Source: Providencia burhodogranariea DSM 19968 (GTDB lineage: Bacteria; Pseudomonadota; Gammaproteobacteria; Enterobacterales; Enterobacteriaceae). From it: a stretch of 64,000 nucleotides of DNA. Position numbers and translations under genes: made by a program. The stretch spans positions 118,657 through 182,656 of the forward strand of contig NZ_KB233225.1 of NCBI RefSeq assembly GCF_000314855.2, written 5' to 3'. Of this stretch, positions 52,001-62,776 are shown piece after piece. The notes below the pieces were generated by a model, which was not told where the DNA came from, searched no databases, and saw only the letters and a list, made by a program, of their open reading frames with translations. The first letter of the stretch is position 1; the number at the start of each line of letters is the position of its first letter.

Positions 52001-52394
52001 TCATTCCCAGTAATTGTGCTACTTTATGGATATTGCTATGAATGAGTATACCTTATCATTCCTGCTCGATGGGAAATTACCTGCCATACTTGACGTTGTC
52101 GTTATCTGTAGACGTTATCTATGCTAATAACGTGCCTATCTTCATATAGAATTACGCAATGCTTATTATTCATTATTAGGATCTATATTTCACTTAGATG
52201 ACAGATTATGCTGAGTATAAATATAAAATAACTCACATGACTTGATAATGAAAACTTAATCATCGGGTTAACAAAGGTAACTGCGTGATGTAGGTATTTG
52301 AAATTCCAAACTCAATTAGTTGCTCATACTTTGCAATCAATAAGTATGATGAGTATAAAAGGATAATTGTGAATAGATGATAGTATTCATAATT
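52001..52394. other. sbcD / phoB divergent spacer
   Basis: About 390 bp, AT-rich. It contains the sbcD promoter region. The phoB promoter lies at its right edge. No ORF was supported. Confidence 0.4.
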
Positions 52395-52417
52395 CTGTCA
52401 TAAAAGTGACGCATAAT
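52395..52417 (+). promoter_or_regulatory. Pho box and -10 of phoBR
   Basis: CTGTCATAAAAGTGACGC (52395-52412) is a Pho box (two CTGTCAT-type repeats around AAAA). It is followed directly by the -10 CATAAT (52412-52417). The stretch aligns with the E. coli phoB promoter, so PhoB should activate its own operon when phosphate is low. Confidence 0.85.
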
Positions 52418-52522
52418 GATTTCACTTTTAATAATATAGACAAAATAATTCAAGATGCATGTAGTCAACACCAATGCAATTTGAAGTATCACGTGTATAT
52501 CTTCTTATTTACAGGATCAATC

Positions 52523-53212
52523 ATGGCAAGACGCATTCTAGTTGTTGAAGATGAAGCGCCCATTCGAGAAATGGTTTGTTTTGTACTGGAGCAGAATGGT
52601 TTTCAGTCTATCGAAGCTGATGATTATGATTCCGCGATTGCGCAGTTAGTTGACCCATTACCTGATCTGGTTCTTTTAGATTGGATGATCCCTGGTGGGT
52701 CGGGCATTCAAGTAATCAAACATATGAAACGCGACAGTGATACACGAGATGTTCCTGTCATGATGCTAACGGCAAGAGGTGAGGAAGAAGATCGCGTAAA
52801 AGGGCTTGAGGTTGGTGCTGATGATTACCTCATTAAGCCATTTTCACCAAAAGAATTAGTTGCGCGTGTTAAAGCGATTTTACGACGTATATCACCGATG
52901 TCCACTGAAGATATCATTGAAATGAATGGGCTAACGCTAGACCCAACATCTCATCGAGTAACCAGTAATGAAACGCCTATTGATATGGGCCCCACGGAAT
53001 ATAAACTACTGCATTTCTTTATGACACACCCTGAAAGGGTATATAGTCGAGAGCAATTACTGAATTATGTGTGGGGGGCCAATGTGTATGTTGAAGACAG
53101 AACAGTGGATGTGCATATTCGTCGCCTTAGAAAGGCATTAGAGATAGAAGGACATGATAAAATGGTGCAAACCGTGCGTGGCACTGGCTATCGTTTCTCA
53201 ATTCGTTACTGA
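52523..53212 (+). CDS. phoB: PhoB, phosphate response regulator
   Basis: 229 residues from ATG 52523 ([17 protein letters not shown]), with AGGA 7 nt upstream. The open frame extends upstream through the Pho box and is not used. The receiver domain has the acidic pair in VVEDEAP, the phospho-Asp in [10 protein letters not shown] and the Lys in [10 protein letters not shown]. The C-terminal OmpR-type winged helix ends RRLRKALE...VRGTGYRFS. It activates the Pho regulon. Confidence 0.98.
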   Translation: MARRILVVEDEAPIREMVCFVLEQNGFQSIEADDYDSAIAQLVDPLPDLVLLDWMIPGGSGIQVIKHMKRDSDTRDVPVMMLTARGEEEDRVKGLEVGADDYLIKPFSPKELVARVKAILRRISPMSTEDIIEMNGLTLDPTSHRVTSNETPIDMGPTEYKLLHFFMTHPERVYSREQLLNYVWGANVYVEDRTVDVHIRRLRKALEIEGHDKMVQTVRGTGYRFSIRY

Positions 53213-53233
53213 TAAATAACAGGAGATACAAGC

Positions 53234-54532
53234 GTGCTTGAACGCCTATCATGGAAGCAGTTAGTTTGGGGGCTGTTTTTATTTATCTTACCGGCATTGA
53301 TTTTATCTATGTTCATTGGCCATCTCGCGTGGCTTCTTGTTATTTCACTGTCTTGTGCACTCATTTGGCACAGTTATAACTTGATGAAACTTTCGTATTG
53401 GTTATGGTTGGATCGCAGTACACTCCCTCCTCAAGGTAAAGGTGGTTGGGAGCCGATATTTTATGGTATTTATCAACTTCAACAACGTAATCGTAAACGA
53501 CGCCGTGAATTAGGTCTGCTGATCAAACGGTTTCGTAGCGGCGCAGAGTCTCTTCCTGATGCTGTTGTTATGATGACTGATGAAGGTAATATTTTCTGGT
53601 GTAACCGCCATGCTCAGCATTTATTAAGCTTTCGCTGGCCCGAAGATAGTGGGCAACATATTTTTAATTTACTTCGTTATCCCGATTTTACTCGCTACTT
53701 TACGCTAAAAAATTATGACCAATCACTAACCATAGAGCTTAACAATGGCACTATTGTTGAGTTTCGTATTTTGCCTTATACCGACGATCAATTGTTAATG
53801 GTTGCGAGAGATGTTACTGAGAAACGTCGATTAGAAAAAGCGCGTAGAGACTTTTTTGCTAACGTTAGTCACGAGTTACGTACACCACTCACGGTAATTC
53901 AAGGCTATCTTGAAGTGTTAGAAGATCAAGAAAATGCCTCACCAGCAAATAAAAAAGCCTTACATGTGATGCAAGAACAAGCCTATCGAATGGATAATCT
54001 CGTTAAGCAGTTACTGCAATTATCTCGTATTGAAGTTGCTCCACATATCAATCTAGAGGAACAAGTTAATATTCCTGTCATTCTTAAAATGATTGAGCAA
54101 GAGGCTGCGAGCTTGAGTAAAGGTCGGCAGCAATTTGAATTTATGGTGGATGAAAAATTGCGAGTGTATGGGAATGAAGAGCAACTTCGCAGTGCCGTCG
54201 CTAACCTTGTTTATAATGCCATCGCACACACACCTGAAGGTACAACGATCCGAGTAAGTTGGCAAAAAGCCAGTAATGGTGCACGTTTTAGTGTTGCAGA
54301 TAATGGTGCAGGAATACCCGCAGAGCATATTCCACGCTTAACTGAGCGTTTTTATCGTGTCGACAAAGCGAGAACCCGTCTCGCTGGGGGAGGTACAGGG
54401 CTTGGATTAGCGATAGTTAAACATGCACTTCAACATCATAACAGCCAATTGGTAATAAGTAGTCGAGTTGGTAAAGGCAGTGAATTTTCTTTTACTCTAC
54501 CACCAGTATTGGTTGTGTCCGATAAGCATTAA
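53234..54532 (+). CDS. phoR: PhoR, phosphate sensor histidine kinase (GTG start)
   Basis: 432 residues (E. coli 431), starting with GTG as in E. coli, with AGGAGAT 8 nt before it. Two N-terminal membrane segments, a short cytoplasmic charged region, a PAS domain (about 95-200), HisKA with [15 protein letters not shown], and the ATPase N box [10 protein letters not shown] with G boxes DNGAGI and GGTGLGLAI. It phosphorylates or dephosphorylates PhoB under control of PhoU and the Pst transporter. 21 bp after phoB, same operon. Confidence 0.98.
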   Translation: MLERLSWKQLVWGLFLFILPALILSMFIGHLAWLLVISLSCALIWHSYNLMKLSYWLWLDRSTLPPQGKGGWEPIFYGIYQLQQRNRKRRRELGLLIKRFRSGAESLPDAVVMMTDEGNIFWCNRHAQHLLSFRWPEDSGQHIFNLLRYPDFTRYFTLKNYDQSLTIELNNGTIVEFRILPYTDDQLLMVARDVTEKRRLEKARRDFFANVSHELRTPLTVIQGYLEVLEDQENASPANKKALHVMQEQAYRMDNLVKQLLQLSRIEVAPHINLEEQVNIPVILKMIEQEAASLSKGRQQFEFMVDEKLRVYGNEEQLRSAVANLVYNAIAHTPEGTTIRVSWQKASNGARFSVADNGAGIPAEHIPRLTERFYRVDKARTRLAGGGTGLGLAIVKHALQHHNSQLVISSRVGKGSEFSFTLPPVLVVSDKH

Positions 54533-55505
54533 TTTCTATCACTTATCGTAGTTTATTTACATTATTTCCTCCCATTCTTTTATATATTATTAAGTTAATT
54601 TAGAAAGGATGGGGGAATGTTCTAACATATAAAAATATTATTAGTGATAAAATTTCTGTATTAAATATCATTCCTATTTTATATGTGTAAATTTTTTATA
54701 TGAATAAATAAAACCTTTAATTCCTGATTAAATTAATTAACGTGTTTTTATGTTATTTACAAGTAGTATTTAAAGATGATTTTTTAGAATAATAATTTAA
54801 ATAATTTTGGCTTTGAATGTTATTTTTGTACGAACTGTTTATCACTAATCTTCCAGTTTTTCCATTTGAGATTTTTTGTATAAAGCTCTGTTTATATTAA
54901 ATTAAGTTTTTAATATCATATAATATAAACAGTTAGTTAACGTTATTTTTTAATTATTATCTTATTATATAGATATAGATATAGATATAGATATAGATAT
55001 AGATATAGATATAGATATAGATATAGATATAGATATAGATATATAAGTATGAGTTTAATAAAAATAATAATGTTCTAAAGGTAAACAACAAAAACATAAC
55101 GAACGAATAAATAAAATTTTCATCAAAAATGGTTAACTCTAGTGATAGTTGCATTTGTGTACAGTTGACTTACTTTGCAGGTGTTGTCTGTTTTTTATAC
55201 AAATCATATCGGGCATATTCCAGCTTTCATGAAAGTAATCACTGCTTATAAAAAATATTTTAGTTATTTATTCTTGATTTGAGGTTTGCTATTGCCTTTT
55301 TGCCCTATAAAAGTTTTACTTGTAGGCAGTTATTGGCGATTTTTTCTGTTTTCTAATTTTTCATCTTGTCTGGTCTCTAAAGCAATACATATTGTGTTGT
55401 TAATGACATGTTAATTAGAATTCTGTGTCGCTACATATTTTTCGAAGGGTCACTGATTAGTCGCTCTAATTTTTTCAACATTGTCACATGAATTTAATAT
55501 AAAAT
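54533..55505. other. phoR-brnQ intergenic region
   Basis: 973 bp, very AT-rich. It holds a 12 x 6-bp microsatellite and, at the right end, the unassigned brnQ promoter. A minus-strand open frame across the microsatellite encodes only a Tyr-Ile repeat and is rejected as a gene. Confidence 0.6.
54967..55038 (+). repeat. Perfect microsatellite, 12 x 6 bp (atatag)
   Basis: Twelve exact copies of ATATAG, followed by a decaying ATATATAA. It lies about 470 bp before brnQ. Perfect hexamer arrays of this length vary by slippage and can act on promoter spacing, though here the nearest start is distant. Confidence 0.97.
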
Positions 55506-56831
55506 ATGGCTCATCGTTTAACATCCAGAGATATTATCGCGTTAGGTTTTATGACCTTTGCGCTATTCGTTGGGGCAGGAAATATCATATTTCCGCCTAT
55601 GGTAGGCTTACAAGCTGGTGAACAAGTGTGGACCGCAGCTCTTGGGTTCCTCGTCACTGGAGTTGGTCTTCCTGTGCTAACTATTATGGCATTAGCTAAA
55701 GTTGGCGGAGGAATTGAAGCTCTCAGCACACCTATTGGTAAAACAGCAGGTTTGCTACTTGCAGTTGTTGCCTACCTTTCTGTTGGTCCTCTATTCGCAA
55801 CGCCACGTACTGCGACAGTATCTTACAAAATCGGTATTGCTCCCTTAGTCGGCGGTGAATCTGAAATATCATTATTGATATACAGTGTTGTCTATTTTGC
55901 TTTAGTGATTGGTATTTCATTGTATCCAGGAAAACTGCTCGACAGTGTCGGACACATACTTGCGCCGGTAAAAATGTTAGCTTTAGCTATTCTTGGGGTT
56001 GCTGCTGTACTTTGGCCTGCTGGTGAGCCAATGCCATCAACAAGTGAATATCGTGATATGGCATTCTCTAATGGGTTCATCAATGGTTATTTAACCATGG
56101 ACACGCTAGGGGCAATGGTATTTGGTATTGTTATTGTGAATGCCGCGAGATCACGAGGTATTGATAACTCATCACTGTTAACTCGCTATACAATGTGGGC
56201 AGGCTTAATCGCAGGTGTGTTACTTACACTTGTTTATCTTGCGTTATTTAAATTAGGTGAGAATAGTGCGTCTATCATTCCTAATGCGCAAGATGGTGCA
56301 GATATACTCCATGCTTATGTTCAGTATACTTTTGGTGACTATGGTAGCTTCTTCCTTGCCGTATTGATCTTTGTCGCCTGTATGGTAACTGCTGTAGGGC
56401 TAACGTGTGCTTGTGCTGAGTTCTTTAGCCGCTATGTGCCTATCTCTTATCGTACATTAGTATTGATTCTTGGTTTATTCTCTATGGTGATTTCTAACCT
56501 TGGATTGAGCAAATTAATTGCATTCTCTGTTCCGGTATTAGTTGCTATCTATCCGCCTTGTATTGTTCTTATTTTATTGAGCTTTACACTGAAATGGTGG
56601 CGTAACCCGACGATCGTCATGGCTCCAACTATGTTGACAAGCTTTGTTGTCGGATTGATTGGTGCGGTTAAAGCATCAGATCATTTAAAAGGCTATATCC
56701 CTCAGTGGATGACGGAGATGCCTCTGTATCAACAAGATTTGGCTTGGTTGCTGCCTTCGGTTGTAGTGTTAGTTATCGCTGCGGTATGTGATCGATTAAT
56801 TTCGCCTACCAAAGTGTATAAACAAGCGTAA
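55506..56831 (+). CDS. brnQ: Branched-chain amino acid : sodium symporter BrnQ
   Basis: 441 residues (E. coli 439) with about twelve membrane segments. Strong signatures are [28 protein letters not shown] and [20 protein letters not shown]. It imports Leu, Val and Ile with Na+. It follows phoBR as in E. coli. No clear ribosome-binding site precedes the ATG. A strong terminator follows. Confidence 0.97.
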   Translation: MAHRLTSRDIIALGFMTFALFVGAGNIIFPPMVGLQAGEQVWTAALGFLVTGVGLPVLTIMALAKVGGGIEALSTPIGKTAGLLLAVVAYLSVGPLFATPRTATVSYKIGIAPLVGGESEISLLIYSVVYFALVIGISLYPGKLLDSVGHILAPVKMLALAILGVAAVLWPAGEPMPSTSEYRDMAFSNGFINGYLTMDTLGAMVFGIVIVNAARSRGIDNSSLLTRYTMWAGLIAGVLLTLVYLALFKLGENSASIIPNAQDGADILHAYVQYTFGDYGSFFLAVLIFVACMVTAVGLTCACAEFFSRYVPISYRTLVLILGLFSMVISNLGLSKLIAFSVPVLVAIYPPCIVLILLSFTLKWWRNPTIVMAPTMLTSFVVGLIGAVKASDHLKGYIPQWMTEMPLYQQDLAWLLPSVVVLVIAAVCDRLISPTKVYKQA

Positions 56832-56852
56832 TTGCAATTGATTTTGATATCT

Positions 56853-56878
56853 AAAGGGCCTAATAGGCCCTTTTTTAT
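56853..56878 (+). terminator. Terminator of brnQ
   Basis: AAAGGGCCT (56853-56861) pairs with AGGCCCTTT (56865-56873) over AAT, followed by more T. Confidence 0.92.
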
Positions 56879-57281
56879 TAGCAGTCATAAAAAATATACT
56901 CAGAAAAATGTTCCGCAAAAAAGATTTTTTATTATATTCGCCATATTAATCCTAATGATTTATCGAAATAAATGAATTTATAATAGAGAGCTATCTCTCA
57001 ATTATTTTATGATTAATCACTCTATTTGATAAATAATAAACTATCGTTATTTGATATATAATATTGCCTAATTTATTGTTTATTCTTTATACGATAATGA
57101 ATCTTTATTATCGATAAATTACCCTCATTATTAATCGATTAAATCCAAATTAAATCATCATCTAAAATTATCCTTTTAATTGAAATAATTACTCAGTGTG
57201 TTATTAGTATAATCAATGAATAAGCTAAGTTATCGATCAATCTATTTTGATTATTCGCAATTTGATAATTAGGTGCCTTAC
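56879..57281. other. Gene-free region before poxB-like gene
   Basis: About 400 bp of very AT-rich DNA with no ORF or repeat. It must carry the poxB-like promoter, which I could not place with confidence. Confidence 0.4.
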
Positions 57282-59000
57282 ATGAAAAAAAACGTTGCTA
57301 GTGTAATTGTTGATATTCTTCAAAATTCAGGCGTAAAGCATTGTTATGGTATCGTTGGAGATACCCTAAATTATGTAACGGATGCTATTCATTCCAGTGA
57401 TATGGAATGGATCCATGTTAGGCATGAAGAAGTTGGTGGGTTTGCTGCGGGCGCTGAATCATTTATTTCAGGCCAACTTACCGCCTGTGCCGGTTCTTGT
57501 GGGCCGGGTAGTTTGCATTTCATTAATGGATTGTATGAATCACATCGTAATGGTGCGCCAGTTATACTTATTGCGAGTCAATTAGGAACCGACGCATCAG
57601 ATCCTTCTTTTCCGCAATACGTCGATTTTAAATCTGTTTATAGTGAATGTTCTGTTTTCTGCGAAGAAATAACGAATCCTGAAAAAGCAATTGAAATTAC
57701 AAAGAATGCAATTAGTGCAGCATTAAGCCAAAAAGGTGTTTCTGTTATTATCCTTCCTGTAAATATTAGTAATTCAGAAATAGATTACCCTAAAAAAATA
57801 GCAGTCAGCTATCATCAACCCCATATTGTCCCTGCACTCGACGATGTTAAGTTACTTGCTGATTTAGTAAGTACAGATAAAAAAATAGGTATTTATGCAG
57901 GAATTGGAAGTAAAAATGCAAGAGAATCCATTCTTCAGTTAGCTGAGAGATTAAAGGCTCCTGTTGCACATACTTCGCGTGCAAAAGATTTTATTGAATA
58001 TGATAACCCATACAACGTCGGAATGACGGGGATGATAGGCATAGATTCAGGCTTCACTATGCTAAAAAGCTGTGATGTCTTATTGCTACTCGGTACTGAT
58101 TTTGCTTGGCCACAATTTTTTCCTGAAAAAGCCACTATCGTACAAATTGATATCAATTCAGCGAATATAGGGAAGCGTCATCCAGTTAATTTAGGGATTA
58201 CTGGTGATGTTAATGAAACGCTATTAAAATTACTGCCTTTAATTGAAGATAAAACTGATGACAGCTTCCTCAAAAAATCGATTGATTTGCATAAAAAGAC
58301 CTTAGAAAAAATAAATTGGCTGGATAAAGGGGCAAAATCACGCATTATTCATCCGCAATATCTTGTTCAGCTTTTAGATAAGTATGCTGAGACTAATGCT
58401 ATTTTTACTGCGGATGGCGGTTCTGCAATGGTATGGATGCTGCGTTATATCAATACCAATGGTCAGAGAAGAACATTAACCAGCCTGAAGCATGGCACAA
58501 TGGCTAATGCAATGCCTCAAGCGTTAGGGCTGAAGAAAGCGTATCCTGATCGCCAAATCATTTCTATCTCAGGAGATGGTGGGTTGGCAATGTTGTTAGG
58601 TGACCTACTAACAATGACTCAGGAAAAGCTCGCCGTTAAAATTGTCATTATTAATAATAAATCTCTCAATTTTGTTGAATTAGAACAAAAAGTTGAAGGG
58701 CTTTTGAATAATTATACCGACTTAGATAACCCTGATTTTGGCAAACTTGCAAGTGCTCTAGGCATATTTGGTGAGTCAATCGAATCTCCTGAATTATTAG
58801 AAGACACGGTTGTTCGTTTTCTAAATCATGATGGACCTGCTGTACTAAACGTTCATACTTCTCCGAATGAACTCGTCATGCCACCAAATGTGGAACTCGG
58901 TAATGTAATTGGTATGGGCTTATATACAGCAAAAGCAATTTTACATGGGCGTAGTGAAGAGGCTATTGATTTAATTGTTGATAATTTTATTCGTAAATAG
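57282..59000 (+). CDS. poxB: PoxB-like pyruvate:quinone oxidoreductase (ThDP/FAD)
   Basis: 572 residues from ATG 57282, exactly the E. coli PoxB length. AGGTG lies 7 nt upstream, and a GTG at 57273 is discounted. The catalytic Glu is in VRHEEVGGFAAGAE, the ThDP motif in ISGDGGLAMLLGD...INNK, and the FAD domain in the centre. The C-terminal amphipathic helix used for membrane activation is retained (GRSEEAIDLIVDNF). PoxB oxidises pyruvate to acetate and CO2 with ubiquinone. The sequence is clearly divergent from E. coli, so a paralogue with other 2-oxo-acid preference is possible. Confidence 0.82.
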   Translation: MKKNVASVIVDILQNSGVKHCYGIVGDTLNYVTDAIHSSDMEWIHVRHEEVGGFAAGAESFISGQLTACAGSCGPGSLHFINGLYESHRNGAPVILIASQLGTDASDPSFPQYVDFKSVYSECSVFCEEITNPEKAIEITKNAISAALSQKGVSVIILPVNISNSEIDYPKKIAVSYHQPHIVPALDDVKLLADLVSTDKKIGIYAGIGSKNARESILQLAERLKAPVAHTSRAKDFIEYDNPYNVGMTGMIGIDSGFTMLKSCDVLLLLGTDFAWPQFFPEKATIVQIDINSANIGKRHPVNLGITGDVNETLLKLLPLIEDKTDDSFLKKSIDLHKKTLEKINWLDKGAKSRIIHPQYLVQLLDKYAETNAIFTADGGSAMVWMLRYINTNGQRRTLTSLKHGTMANAMPQALGLKKAYPDRQIISISGDGGLAMLLGDLLTMTQEKLAVKIVIINNKSLNFVELEQKVEGLLNNYTDLDNPDFGKLASALGIFGESIESPELLEDTVVRFLNHDGPAVLNVHTSPNELVMPPNVELGNVIGMGLYTAKAILHGRSEEAIDLIVDNFIRK

Positions 59001-59022
59001 CTCAATAAAAAATTAATGAGTC

Positions 59023-59058
59023 AGAGAAGAAGGCGGGAAATCCCGCCTTCTTCTCTTT
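59023..59058. terminator. Bidirectional terminator, poxB-like / ggt
   Basis: A 15-16-bp perfect stem, AGAGAAGAAGGCGGGA (59023-59038) with TCCCGCCTTCTTCTCT (59041-59056), between convergent genes. Confidence 0.9.
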
Positions 59059-59060
59059 AG

Positions 59061-60827
59061 TTAATTGATACCAACCGCACTACCTGCGGGACGGCGTACA
59101 TCGTTAGAACCATAAATATAGCCTTCACGAACTTTACCTGAAACAGCGGAGTCGTTACCTGACGAATCCGTTTTATTATCCTTAGCTTTAGGTATTGGTA
59201 CCATTATCAGTTCCGCAGCTCCCCATGGAGTTTGCTCGACCATTTTATAGCCCATCTTATCAAGTAAGTTTAAGGTATCTTTAGAAACGCCTCTTTCTTC
59301 ATAGTAGACCTCATCAGGTAACCATTGATGATGAATACGTGGGGCATTTACCGCTTCTTGTGGCGGCATACCATGATCAATAATATTCAGTGCCGTTTGT
59401 AGGGTAATCGAAATGATCCGTGACCCACCCGGTGAACCAAGTACAAGGAATACATGGCCATCTTTGGTGACAATAGTTGGGCTCATTGATGATAATGGGC
59501 GCTTACCCGGAGCAATAGCGTTCCTTTCACCTTGAACTAACCCATACATATTTTTTTCACCAACTTTAGTTGTGAAATCATCCATTTCATCATTCAAGAA
59601 GAAACCTGTACCTGGTGGAATAACGACTGAACCAAAGCGTCCATTGATGGTGTAAGTTGTTGAAACGGCATTTCCTTGATCATCAACAACGGAGTAATGA
59701 GTGGTCTCAGGCTTCTCATGTGGTCCTACACCCGGTTGAACTTGTGTTGATGGCGTTGCTTGATTTGGTTTGATCTCTTTACGAAGTTCTTCTGCGTAGG
59801 CTTTGCTTAGTAATTTATCTGTTGGGTTATCAATAAAAGCAGGATCACCTAAGAAAGTATTTCTATCCATATAAGCATGGCGCATTGCTTCTGTTAGGGT
59901 ATGGATATATTCAGCCGAGTTAAACCCCATATCCTTGAGATCATAACCCTCTAAAATATTCAATGTTTGGCAGATAGTAACCCCACCAGAGCTTGGAGGT
60001 GGTGCGGATATAAATTTATATCCGCGATAAGTACAACTTACTGGTGTGGTATCAGTAATTGTATAATCTGCAAAATCTTTGGCCGTTAGGATCCCGCCAT
60101 TTTTCTTAGATGCTTCTTCAACAATTTTTGGAATTTCACCTTCGTAGAAGGCTTTTGGGCCATCTTTAGCTATTTTTTCAAGGGTATTCGCTAAATCCGT
60201 TTGGACGAGAAGGTCTCCAGGTTGGAAAGCACTGCCATCAGGTTTTAAAAAGATACGAGCGACTTCTGGGTCTTGTTTGAATCGCTCAGTCGTTGTATCA
60301 AGCACATCAGTATCTGCACGCGTTAATGTAAAGCCTTCTCTTGCTAATTTAATGGCCGGTGCCATGACTTGTTGACGGCTCATCGTACCATATTTTTCGA
60401 GGGCATAATCAAGCCCTTTTACGGTACCGGGAACCCCAGAAGCGAGGTAACCATACAAGCTCGCCCCTTTGACTAAATTACCTTCTTTATCTAAATACAT
60501 GTCGGCACTTGCCGCATTTGGAGCAGTTTCTCTAAAGTTGATAAAAAGGTCTTTACCATCAGCAAGATGGATAGTCATAAAACCACCACCACCAATATTA
60601 CCACAACAAGGATTTACAACTGCTTGAGCGTAGCCAACAGCGACAGCTGCATCAATCGCATTACCGCCAGTTTTAAGAATGTCAGCGCCGACTTGTGAAG
60701 CTAAGTGTTGGGAGGAAACAACCATTCCTTTTTGTGCCTCAACAGCTGGCTCTGAAGCTGCAAATAGTTGAGGTGAAATAAGCAGTGAAAGCAATAAGAC
60801 AGAAGGGCGCCATGATGTTTTTATCAT
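59061..60827 (-). CDS. ggt: Gamma-glutamyltranspeptidase (periplasmic)
   Basis: 588 residues with a signal peptide (MIKTSWRPSVLLLSLLISPQLFA). The autoprocessing nucleophile Thr starts the small subunit in ETTHYSVVD. GNIGGGGFMTIH and the PLSSMSPTIV/GSPGGSRII segments bind the gamma-glutamyl group. It cleaves periplasmic glutathione and other gamma-glutamyl compounds to recover amino acids. Single gene between convergent and divergent neighbours. Confidence 0.97.
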   Translation of the reverse strand: MIKTSWRPSVLLLSLLISPQLFAASEPAVEAQKGMVVSSQHLASQVGADILKTGGNAIDAAVAVGYAQAVVNPCCGNIGGGGFMTIHLADGKDLFINFRETAPNAASADMYLDKEGNLVKGASLYGYLASGVPGTVKGLDYALEKYGTMSRQQVMAPAIKLAREGFTLTRADTDVLDTTTERFKQDPEVARIFLKPDGSAFQPGDLLVQTDLANTLEKIAKDGPKAFYEGEIPKIVEEASKKNGGILTAKDFADYTITDTTPVSCTYRGYKFISAPPPSSGGVTICQTLNILEGYDLKDMGFNSAEYIHTLTEAMRHAYMDRNTFLGDPAFIDNPTDKLLSKAYAEELRKEIKPNQATPSTQVQPGVGPHEKPETTHYSVVDDQGNAVSTTYTINGRFGSVVIPPGTGFFLNDEMDDFTTKVGEKNMYGLVQGERNAIAPGKRPLSSMSPTIVTKDGHVFLVLGSPGGSRIISITLQTALNIIDHGMPPQEAVNAPRIHHQWLPDEVYYEERGVSKDTLNLLDKMGYKMVEQTPWGAAELIMVPIPKAKDNKTDSSGNDSAVSGKVREGYIYGSNDVRRPAGSAVGIN

Positions 60828-61071
60828 TCAGTTCTCCCACTTTTTGGAGTGTAATAGAGGTTAATATGACATTGTGTAATGTTAATGACCTAAGTAATCG
60901 ATTTGTTAATTAATTGTGCTCTTAATGTATATCATAAACTAATAGGATTCACTGAGGAATAAAGCTGAGAAATGTTAACAAAGTGTGAAAAATAAATTAA
61001 TTGGAGATGATTGAAGGTTTAATAATAGAGCCCAAAGCATTGCACTAGAGCTCTATGACTGAGTTTGGTAT

Positions 61072-61692
61072 TTATTTTTTATTAAATAAACCGATATGTA
61101 CCCAACCATTGTTGGTTAAAACCAATGGGCTTTGTTGCCCTTTTGCTGCGCGTTCTTGTGCTGATTTTATCTGCGGATAGGCAGCAATGACTTTCTCATT
61201 TTGAGCCCAAGGTGCGATATCTTCGATTTTTTGCTTGAAGTTAGCTATGGAGATTTTTTGACCACCTCGTTCAGCAGGTTCAGTAAAATTGGTCACTTCA
61301 GTCACAACCATTTTTCCAGTACAGAAGCTGCCGCTGCCTGAGAATTGAGATTTTTGGTTATCAAAGAATTTCTCACCTTCGTTTGTCAGATTAAATTCAA
61401 CACCTTGACCGGATTTTTCTGAACTCCACATATCTTTGACAACGACTTCTTTCGCCGATTTATTTAGCAGGCCAGCATCAACTAAGCTATTAAGTTGCTC
61501 AATATCACGTGTATTAGATTGAGCTAAAAATCCCGCAGGAAATGGCCCAGCACTAATACAAATCGCAGGTTTAGTATCTAAAAAATCTTGAATCGATTTT
61601 TTGAAATTACTTTCAGAGGCTGTTTGATTATTATCACAGCCAACAAGTAAGCCACCAGCGATAACGATTGATGCTAACATTTTAAATTTCAT
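61072..61692 (-). CDS. Lipoprotein of unknown function
   Basis: 206 residues. The lipoprotein signal ends LLVGC with Cys19, and no Asp follows immediately at +2 in a plain Lol-avoidance form (the residue is Asp20), so inner-membrane retention is possible. The mature part contains two further Cys (AICISAG, SFCTGK) and no family motif I recognise. Repeats of the type TNEGEKFF/TNNGWVHIG hint at a small beta-rich domain. Single-gene unit. Confidence 0.7.
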   Translation of the reverse strand: MKFKMLASIVIAGGLLVGCDNNQTASESNFKKSIQDFLDTKPAICISAGPFPAGFLAQSNTRDIEQLNSLVDAGLLNKSAKEVVVKDMWSSEKSGQGVEFNLTNEGEKFFDNQKSQFSGSGSFCTGKMVVTEVTNFTEPAERGGQKISIANFKQKIEDIAPWAQNEKVIAAYPQIKSAQERAAKGQQSPLVLTNNGWVHIGLFNKK

Positions 61693-62084
61693 TATATTTC
61701 TATCCTAGCCTATTGATAAATATTTATTTGTGGTTGTGGTGCTTGCATTTTTTAATTTTTAATCATCTGTAATGCTACAGCCAGCATCAAAAATAATAGC
61801 TAATAACAGCAGCTATTTATTTCTCAGTAGCAGTATCGTCCAATAAAAGATAAGAAAAGGTAGTAAACGAGATTAACTTTTTCATAAGATGATTAAATGT
61901 AACTAAGTGCATGTAAATGTAACCATATTATAAAAAATAGTAGTATGAAAGTACCCGCTACTCGATATCATTAATCATATTGACTTTTTGGCTTTAATTG
62001 GGAACTTTCTTACGAGTGGTTATTTGAAAAAGAAAGGAAAGTAGAGGGAAATAAAATAATAGAAAAGAAACAATGTATCGAAAA
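61693..62084. other. Gene-free region upstream of lipoprotein gene
   Basis: About 390 bp of AT-rich DNA holding the lipoprotein promoter region. No ORF, repeat or RNA gene recognised. Confidence 0.4.
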
Positions 62085-62119
62085 TAAAAAGCCGGCATAA
62101 AATAATATTTATGCCGGCT
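62085..62119 (-). terminator. Terminator of peroxiredoxin gene
   Basis: On the minus strand AGCCGGCATA (62119-62110) pairs with TATGCCGGCT (62099-62090), followed by TTTTTATTTT. Confidence 0.92.
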
Positions 62120-62141
62120 AAGAATACGTAAAGGGCTTTAA

Positions 62142-62744
62142 TTACAGGCCAGTTGCGTTTTTGGTCAGGAAATCAGCAACGCCTTTAGGAGATGCATTCA
62201 TACCTTCTTTACCTTTTTCCCATTGCGCTGGGCAAACATCACCATGCTCTTCATGGAATTGCAGTGCATCAACCATACGCAACATTTCATCAATGTTACG
62301 GCCTAATGGTAGATCGTTGACAACTTGGTGACGAACAACACCATTTTTGTCGACGAGGAAAGAACCACGTAGAGCAACACCTGCTTCAGGGTGTTCGATG
62401 CCGTAAGCTTTCATGATTTCACGCTTGATATCAGCAACCATTGGGTATTTAACTTCACCAATACCACCGTTATCAACAGGGGTTTTACGCCATGCATTGT
62501 GAACGAATTCAGAGTCAAAAGAGACACCAACAATTTCAACACCGCGTTTTTTGAACTCTTCATATCGGTGATCAAATGCGATCAGCTCTGAAGGGCAAAC
62601 GAAAGTGAAATCCATTGGCCAGAAAAAGATTACAGCTGGACGGCCGTTCAGGTGGCTTTTCAGGTTGAAGTTATCAACAATTTCACCGTTACCAAGAACA
62701 GCTGCTGCAGTAAAGTCAGGGGCTTGACGTGTTACCAGAACCAT
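62142..62744 (-). CDS. 2-Cys peroxiredoxin (AhpC/Prx1 type, peroxiredoxin C)
   Basis: 200 residues. The peroxidatic Cys is in DFTFVCPSELIAF with the Thr and Arg (VALRGSF) of the active site. The resolving Cys is in DVCPAQWEKG. It reduces hydrogen peroxide and alkyl hydroperoxides in the cytosol. Distinct from E. coli AhpC by sequence and without an ahpF neighbour, so it probably uses thioredoxin. It has its own terminator and a palindromic element upstream. Confidence 0.95.
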   Translation of the reverse strand: MVLVTRQAPDFTAAAVLGNGEIVDNFNLKSHLNGRPAVIFFWPMDFTFVCPSELIAFDHRYEEFKKRGVEIVGVSFDSEFVHNAWRKTPVDNGGIGEVKYPMVADIKREIMKAYGIEHPEAGVALRGSFLVDKNGVVRHQVVNDLPLGRNIDEMLRMVDALQFHEEHGDVCPAQWEKGKEGMNASPKGVADFLTKNATGL

Positions 62745-62776
62745 AATTTACTCCTATGAGTTTGAATTAAAGGCTT

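Noticed and set aside
52406..52522. 39-residue N-terminal extension of PhoB
   Set aside because: It overlaps the Pho box and promoter; [11 protein letters not shown] is the known start.
54957..55154. Minus-strand frame encoding a Tyr-Ile repeat
   Set aside because: It is only the translation of the ATATAG microsatellite.
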